DNA of 12,696 bases, from assembly GCA_001970855.1 (NCBI GenBank), contig LSSN01000260.1:1-12696 (forward strand), written 5' to 3'. Both the position numbers and the translations under genes were made by a program. The DNA comes from Smittium culicis (Eukaryota; Kickxellomycota; Harpellomycetes; Harpellales; Legeriomycetaceae). The notes below the pieces were generated by a model. That model saw only the letters and a list, made by a program, of their open reading frames with translations, did not search any database and had not been told where the DNA came from. Of this stretch, positions 7,902 through 12,696 are shown piece by piece. Within the stretch, counting starts at the first letter, position 1. Every line of letters begins with the position of its first letter.

Positions 7902-8260
7902 TTTTCTATGCACTCGATTTATGATTTCGACTATTCTAAACTGATTTATAATGGTAAAAAATAAAAGTTGTATCAGTTTACTAAAAGTTTAAAGTAAAAG
8001 TAACAGCAACTACAAGTATAAAAAAAAAAAAGAGTTGAAATCAATGGAAATTTTGCCTCTCCATAATTTTATTTTCATTTTTTTTTTTTTAGCTATTGGA
8101 AATCTACAGTCCTACGCTTATTCCCATAGCAATATCCCAATTGGCTAATCACCATACTTAACCCAATATCCCTAAATTATTCACCAACAGGCTATCTTAA
8201 TGAGTACATTTTTGATCGTTAAGGCCCAATAATAACAATTTAACTCGAGTTAGCTGAAAT
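7902..8260 (-). promoter_or_regulatory. Upstream region of eIF2B alpha with four CCAAT boxes
   Basis: CCAAT boxes lie at 8137-8141, 8163-8167 and 8226-8230 on the + strand and at 8140-8144 on the - strand, about 300-390 bp upstream of the ATG at 7839. The first and the minus-strand box overlap as CCAATTGG. A T-run at about 8078-8090 and an A-run at about 8020-8030 lie closer to the gene. There is no Gcn4-type TGACTC. NF-Y/HAP control is inferred from the motif only. Confidence 0.4.
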
Positions 8261-11147
8261 ACCGCATTTTTTCTTGATAACTATAAACAGTATTAACTTT
8301 TTATAGCCCTTATATGTCTCTACATCATAAGAGTCTTAAAGAGTATAAACCACTAGATATACTCAAGAGTTAAATATCAAAGTTTATTTATATTTTTAAT
8401 CGATACTTATGTATCAATTGTAGAATTCATACCGCTTCTCCGCCAAAATAATCTGCACTTGAAACATTATAATGTTAATAGTTTAAATTAGCTATTATTA
8501 ATCCCAAAATACTTTGTTTTAGAAAGCATACCATTGACCCAGATCGGTCCTTAAATAAAAAAAAACATGTTTATAAACTTTCTCAAAAAATTTACTCCTC
8601 TAGATAATTTTATACATAATAAATTTGCAAAAATTCTATACACTTAAATCACGTCTAGCGTAATCCTTATTTTGCTCGCCTAGTGCATAAATTTAACTAT
8701 AATTTTTTACCTTGTAAGTAAGGAAAATAAAAATTCGATGTTTTAAAATTGTAATGGTGTTATAACTCTTAAAATACAGGTTATGTACCATCAATTTTAA
8801 CAGCTAAAATTTTTTTTACAGATAATTATATGAATAATATGACCCCTATTTGGCTACGACTATAGTATGTAAAGAATTATAACACTTTAGCACCATTTCT
8901 TTTTATGGAGTTATAAAACATTAAGCTTAATTAGTATTCTCATTTTATTCAAATTTTTTATTAGTATTAATTATATTCTCATTATAATAGTTTCTTAATT
9001 ATTAAGTAAGAACTCGATTACATTTGATATATTTCCTCTTAATAATATCTTTTAAATTATATACTAAGTTTAAATCCTTTAATATTTAATTTGAGTATAA
9101 ACTTTACTGTACCCTTGTCATTTTTCTTAAACGATATTTTTAAAATTTTATATAAACTCGCTCATTTTAATCTCTCGCTCACTTTGAATTGTATTAAAAA
9201 TAGAAAATATAAATATTGTACCATTTTTGTATAAACAAATTGACATTGTATACATGTAAATCAGTCATTTTGGCTCTTTGTGAGCAAAGAAAATGTCATA
9301 ATTTAAGCACGTTTCTTTTATAGATTCGGTATTGATACAACTTGAAACAAAAAAACTTTGGAAATTAAATAGGTTTTAGGTTTTATATACAGATAAATAA
9401 TTTGGTTTTTTTTAACTCGCCTAAAAATCATGATATTTACAATACAACTAAAAAGCTTTTTTGGGATTTTGCTATTAAATAAATTATGTTTTAAATAAGA
9501 ATTATGATTCTTAGACTCGATATATATTAAAAACCATTGAATCTCTTGGAATAGTCTCAAATACAAAGAGCTCAAAACAAAACTCTAAACAATTTTATAG
9601 CTAGTAAAAAATATAAATATAGAAAATTCAATGGCTGTTTATAATATAAAGCTATCAAATCCATTTCCCATATCTTAATTCATAAGAGTTATAAGTCAAT
9701 AAATTAAAATTCCCTAGAGTTTACGGGAAAGAGGCCGAATTTTAAAACATTTCTTTGTAAAGTATCTCGGAATTTAAAAAGAAAGAAAGAAAGAAAGAAA
9801 GATAAAGAAAATCATTGATCCTCAAAAAACGCTATAACTTTAATTGAGATAAAACAATGGTAAAAAATAGTTTGAATTGTTTTTTCTTCAAATGAATTAA
9901 AGAAATACATTTATCTAAATATCAATAGTATTAATAAAAATCTATTACTTCAAATTGATAAAATGTGGGACGGGTGGGATAAAACTTTCACAACTATTGC
10001 CGGTATAAAAAAACTCATAAAATTTCACAACTATATAAAAAATATCTTAAATATATCTTAAATATAGCTAAACTTGTTGAATTTTTTGGGAGGAATAATT
10101 TTCATGATTTACATCTAAGCTGAATATGAAATATTAATGATTAAAAAGTGTATCTTAGGTCATTTAAATTTCACTATTGTAAAGTATGACATATTCATTG
10201 TTATCACTTTTAAAGCTATGCTTTTAAATATTCAATTTAGAATTTATTATGATAAACCCTCCCCGATCAAAGTAGAGCAATTATTTTAAAAAATTCTTTT
10301 CAAAGAAACGTTTCAAACTTCGTAAATCTAAGCTTGTGTGATACATAATACTTTTATATGTATGTACTTCCATCAATGCTAGTTATTTTATATTAAATGT
10401 GAATCATTTTTTACTTGCAAATCTTATTTTAAAAAATTTGTGCTTGGTCTTTACAACAAAATAAAGAGTAAATAAACTTCAAAAAAAAATAAATAAATAC
10501 TAATGTTGTATTATAATAATAAATTACCCAGTTAATTAAAGCTCATTATCTCTCACCTTCAAATTTATAAAAATTTACCCACATTTATCCTTAAACTGAG
10601 AAAAGTTAAAAATATAGGTAGAAAAAGTTTATAATTTTTGATATAATAGATAAATAAAAAGAGGATCGACAAATAAATATGCAAAAAAAAAAAGTTTAAA
10701 TTGTAATAAAAGTATTTATATAATTAAAAAAAAACGAATGATTTTCAAGCAAAAATAGCACAAAACAATGTGATTTTATCATTGCCTACTTTAAATATCA
10801 CTATGCAACAATAAAGATATGGGGGAATAAAGGAAGTTCTAACAATTTTATACTAGTACAATGCCTCACAATTCTGCCATTATTTTTTTGGTTAAAATTT
10901 TTTTTTAGATAATAGAGAATATACTATCTAAAAATAAATGAGATGGAATTAGATGAAAGTATACATAAAAGAGTATCAAATATTTTTTGTAGAAAAGTAT
11001 ATAAAGCTAAGAGAAATCATTTAAAGTTTAAATAAAAAGTATCAACTTAGAATAAAATACCACTTGCACTTGCATTCAAAAAAAATTGCACCAGCATAAT
11101 TAGATTGCGCCTTTTTATAATATCAAACTAATAGACTTTACAACAGT
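8261..11147. other. Very AT-rich gene-free stretch of about 2.9 kb
   Basis: I find no credible gene, RNA or mobile element. Sampled stretches are about 17-25% G+C. Short open frames exist (for example on the minus strand at 9318-9575, with no ATG at its start) but are Ile/Lys/Tyr/Phe-rich as chance frames in such DNA would be. Small direct repeats occur, such as TTCACAACTAT at about 9987 and 10023, plus one AAAG microsatellite. Confidence 0.55.
9778..9801. repeat. (AAAG)6 microsatellite
   Basis: Six perfect AAAG units form a simple tandem repeat in the gene-free AT-rich stretch. Nothing suggests a function. Confidence 0.85.
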
Positions 11148-11151
11148 TAAA

Positions 11152-11157
11152 TATATA
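11152..11157 (+). promoter_or_regulatory. TATA-box candidate for the DDSA-repeat gene
   Basis: TATATA sits 92-97 bp upstream of the ATG at 11249, a sensible distance for a fungal TATA element with a short leader. In such AT-rich DNA the motif alone is weak evidence. The leader ends in an A-rich context, with A at -3, directly before the ATG. Confidence 0.35.
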
Positions 11158-11248
11158 CATTTTCGTTGACCAACTTTATCGTATACACTCTGGTATTACA
11201 CACGCTGAACATTTAAAATACACATTTTTTACTATAAATCAAAGAAAA

Positions 11249-11650
11249 ATGAAGTTTTCAATTGTATCTTTATTGTTTTTGGGATCAGGAATGGTAACTA
11301 TTTTGGGGTATAGATGCAATAACAACGCCCAAATGTCTATTGCTCCTCAGGCAGCTATGTTACAAGCACCAAACAGCTTTGATTCGGCCACTGATGACTC
11401 TGCTGATGACTCTGCTGACGACTCTGCTGACGACTCTGCTGACGACTCTGCTGACGACTCTGCTGACGACTCTGCTGATGATTTTGCTGATGATTTTGCT
11501 GATGATTCTGGTGATTCCAGCGTTATTAATGCTGATGAAACTTTTGATGAAGGCTCTGAAGACTCTGGAAATGACTGGACTGATGATTCTGGTGACTCTG
11601 GTGATGAAGTCTCTGAAGACACTGGAGATGACGGCTCAGTCGATAACTAA
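11249..11650 (+). CDS. Small secreted acidic protein with DDSA tandem repeats
   Basis: This is a single-exon frame of 133 aa. Residues 1-20 form a clear signal peptide: Lys2, then a hydrophobic core with SLLFLG, ending near ILG-YR. A short Asn/Gln/Ala-rich linker with one cysteine (Cys23) follows. Residues 49-88 are ten tetrapeptide units: seven DDSA, two DDFA and one DDSG. Residues 89-133 are irregular Asp, Ser, Gly and Glu. I count 34 Asp and 5 Glu, with Arg22 the only basic residue after the signal peptide, so the mature protein is extremely acidic. There is no C-terminal hydrophobic tail for a GPI anchor and no transmembrane segment. Every repeat Ser is followed by Ala-Asp-Asp, which fits acidic-directed (CK2-type) phosphorylation. 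No family is recognised. Divalent-cation binding, a wall or matrix component, or a host-facing secreted protein are all possible. Its coding reality is supported by signal peptide plus in-frame repeat. Confidence 0.75.
   Translation: MKFSIVSLLFLGSGMVTILGYRCNNNAQMSIAPQAAMLQAPNSFDSATDDSADDSADDSADDSADDSADDSADDSADDFADDFADDSGDSSVINADETFDEGSEDSGNDWTDDSGDSGDEVSEDTGDDGSVDN
11393..11512 (+). repeat. 12-bp in-frame coding tandem repeat, 10 units
   Basis: Units are 12 bp, exactly four codons, so unit gain or loss keeps the frame. Units 1-2 read GATGACTCTGCT, units 3-7 are five identical copies of GACGACTCTGCT, units 8-9 read GATGATTTTGCT (DDFA) and unit 10 reads GATGATTCTGGT (DDSG). The identical core with variant ends suggests recent expansion from the centre. 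The array lacks stops in several frames, which creates spurious overlapping frames on both strands. Confidence 0.95.
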
Positions 11651-11858
11651 ATCATTATAGTTGGTTAATACGAATTGGCTTCAAAAATATACATCCTTTT
11701 TTGGGTTAGATTAATATGAATCCTAATTCAATACTGACTCCATTTCCTATTTTTCGTACAAAATTTTCTGTATTGAAAAATTATCCATTGAATAGTTGAA
11801 CCATTCAATAAGAAATTAACGATTATGCGTTTTTTACTATTTTACTTTTATTTCTTTT
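11651..11858. other. 3' flank of the DDSA-repeat gene
   Basis: An AT-rich stretch lies between the stop codon and the minisatellite and presumably contains the 3' UTR. A near-palindrome around ATTGAATAGTTGAACCATTCAAT (two ATTGAA/TTCAAT arms, about 11787-11809) could form a small hairpin. No other gene is seen. Confidence 0.4.
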
Positions 11859-12040
11859 TTAATGATTTTATGAACCTGCCTATTTTAACGACTTTATGAA
11901 CCTGACTATATTAACGACTTTACGAACATGACTATTTTAACGACTTTACGAACATGTCTATTTTAACGACCTTACGAACCCAAGTATTTTAACGACTTTA
12001 CGAACCTAGAAATTTTAATAACTTTACGAATCTAGAAATT
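11859..12040. repeat. 26-bp minisatellite, seven units
   Basis: Seven consecutive 26-bp units start at 11859, 11885, 11911, 11937, 11963, 11989 and 12015. Each begins TTAACGACTTTACGAAC (or a one- or two-base variant) and ends with a more variable 9-bp part, mostly ATGACTATT in the middle units and CTAGAAATT in the last two. A decayed eighth unit follows from 12041. Units 3 and 4 differ by one base. The length is not a multiple of three, so the array is not coding. ACGA occurs twice per unit about 9 bp apart, which could be a repeated protein-binding site. Confidence 0.9.
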
Positions 12041-12544
12041 TAATAGATTTAAGTATATTCTTAGTATAAAAATTTTTAAAAATAAAACTCTTTTTATGTC
12101 CACCGTCTCTTTAATTTTTATAACTTTTACTTTTTCCTATAGTTCACATAACATTCTATTATTTCATTGATAAATTAAACTAACAAAAAACCTCTTTATA
12201 TATAAGATAATATATTTTAACAAATAAAACTAATTAATACACAGAATCTGGATTAATTTTTAAAATCTTTCACAGAAAAGTGTCTAGGTAAAATTTGATT
12301 TAATTGTTTGCTGGTATCTTTAGAAAAATGTTTGATTTTCTTTTAAAATTGAATCAAAACAAAACTATAATGCTCTTTGAGATTTATTCACACTTCATCT
12401 AAGCAAGTTCAATTGTTAAAATGGATCAAAAATATTTTAACTATTCGAAGAAATGAACTTTCGTGATGTTTTATATCTTTTATCTAAACAAGTTCATAAC
12501 AGTTATGCTGCAAAGTATAAGTGATTCGCTTATCCTCTTGAACC
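12041..12544. other. AT-rich spacer, no gene found
   Basis: This stretch lies between the minisatellite and the G+C-rich edge segment. It holds only very short ATG frames (11 and 23 codons) and a 14/15-match direct repeat, ATCTAARCAAGTTCA, at 12397-12411 and 12482-12496. I see nothing that supports a gene. Confidence 0.5.
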
Positions 12545-12696
12545 AATGACTAGTGTGTATGGAGCTGCTAGAGCGGCAGAGGGGACGAAAAAAATTTACT
12601 TTCGAATTTCAACGAAGCCCGGTTGGGGCTAGTTGGAAAACTCCTTGGGGGGTAGTCTAAACAATCTTTAAGCCAGCTTCGAGCTGGCACCGCCGA
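12545..12696. other. G+C-rich segment at the right edge, possible end of a mobile element
   Basis: G+C jumps to about 49% by hand count over 12541-12696 (45 G, 32 C) after about 500 bp of AT-rich DNA. On the minus strand, reading in from the window edge, 42 codons are open (12696-12571) before TAG at 12568-12570. They contain no ATG, so if real this would be the C-terminal end of a gene starting outside the window; I recognise no family. A transposon terminus or other repeat family is the simplest guess, but the segment is cut by the edge. Confidence 0.35.
12672..12688. repeat. Perfect 7-bp-stem hairpin
   Basis: GCCAGCT at 12672-12678 is followed by a TCG loop and AGCTGGC at 12682-12688, a perfect inverted repeat with a tight loop. 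It lies within the G+C-rich edge segment. Such hairpins occur near the ends of some transposons and as RNA structures. Only 8 bp remain in the window after it, so its context cannot be judged. Confidence 0.7.

Noticed and set aside
9318..9575. 85-codon open frame on the minus strand in the AT-rich stretch.
   Set aside because: It has no ATG at its start, its Ile/Lys/Leu/Tyr-rich composition is expected from AT-rich DNA, and no domain is visible.
11340..11660. Open frames overlapping the DDSA gene on both strands (Leu/Thr-rich plus frame, Ser/Glu-rich minus frame).
   Set aside because: They arise because the 12-bp repeat lacks stops in several frames. Only the frame from 11249 has a signal peptide and a balanced non-repeat part.
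11859..12040. CRISPR-like array.
   Set aside because: The 26-bp units abut directly with no unique spacers, and the genome is eukaryotic. It is a minisatellite.
12397..12496. Direct repeat ATCTAARCAAGTTCA (14/15 match) as a target-site duplication.
   Set aside because: The copies differ by one base, and the sequence between them has no poly(A), terminal repeats or other sign of an insertion.
12453..12524. Short ATG frame (23 codons) before the right-edge segment.
   Set aside because: It is within chance expectation and has no supporting signal.
12672..12696. Helitron 3' terminus (hairpin followed by CTRR).
   Set aside because: The hairpin fits, but the window ends 8 bp later without a CTRR, so the call cannot be supported.

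Overview
The window is nuclear DNA of a fungus with an AT-rich genome. Intergenic DNA is only about 17-25% G+C by hand count, while exons are about 43-48%. Spliceosomal introns of 69-162 nt, a cytosolic tRNA-Leu and two conserved housekeeping proteins support this. The TIA-1/Pub1-type protein looks like those of early-diverging (zygomycete-grade) fungi; that placement rests on general resemblance and is inference. I cannot name the genus.

Layout from left to right. Positions 1-2097 are an AT-rich stretch with no recognisable gene. A tRNA-Leu(UAG) lies at 2098-2179 with a T5 Pol III terminator. At 2638-2701 there is a tiny retroposon: 22 bp containing AATAAA, then 16 A, flanked by a 13-bp target-site duplication. 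From 2701 to 3660 a G-rich-strand island of about 43.5% G+C has no clear gene but holds eight CCAAT boxes. A pyrimidine tract with almost no G (about 3800-4090) leads into a four-exon gene for a three-RRM TIA-1/Pub1-family protein (4091-5675, +, 423 aa). Facing it tail to tail is a nine-exon gene for the alpha subunit of eIF2B (6023-7839, -, 313 aa), with CCAAT boxes about 300-390 bp upstream of its ATG. About 2.9 kb of very AT-rich DNA follows. An intronless gene for a small secreted Asp/Ser-rich protein with DDSA tandem repeats lies at 11249-11650 (+, 133 aa), followed by a 26-bp minisatellite (seven units, 11859-12040). From about 12545 the composition jumps to about 49% G+C, with a perfect hairpin at the right edge, which suggests an element entering the window.

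How the genes relate. The two housekeeping genes act in the same broad process. eIF2B alpha is the subunit through which eIF2B senses phosphorylated eIF2, and TIA-1/Pub1 proteins bind U-rich RNA and collect in stress granules when initiation is blocked. Their convergent arrangement (347 bp between stop codons) may be coincidental. The introns and UTRs of the TIA-1/Pub1 gene are themselves extremely U/C-rich, the kind of RNA this family binds, so autoregulation is a reasonable hypothesis. The secreted DDSA protein has no visible functional link to the others.
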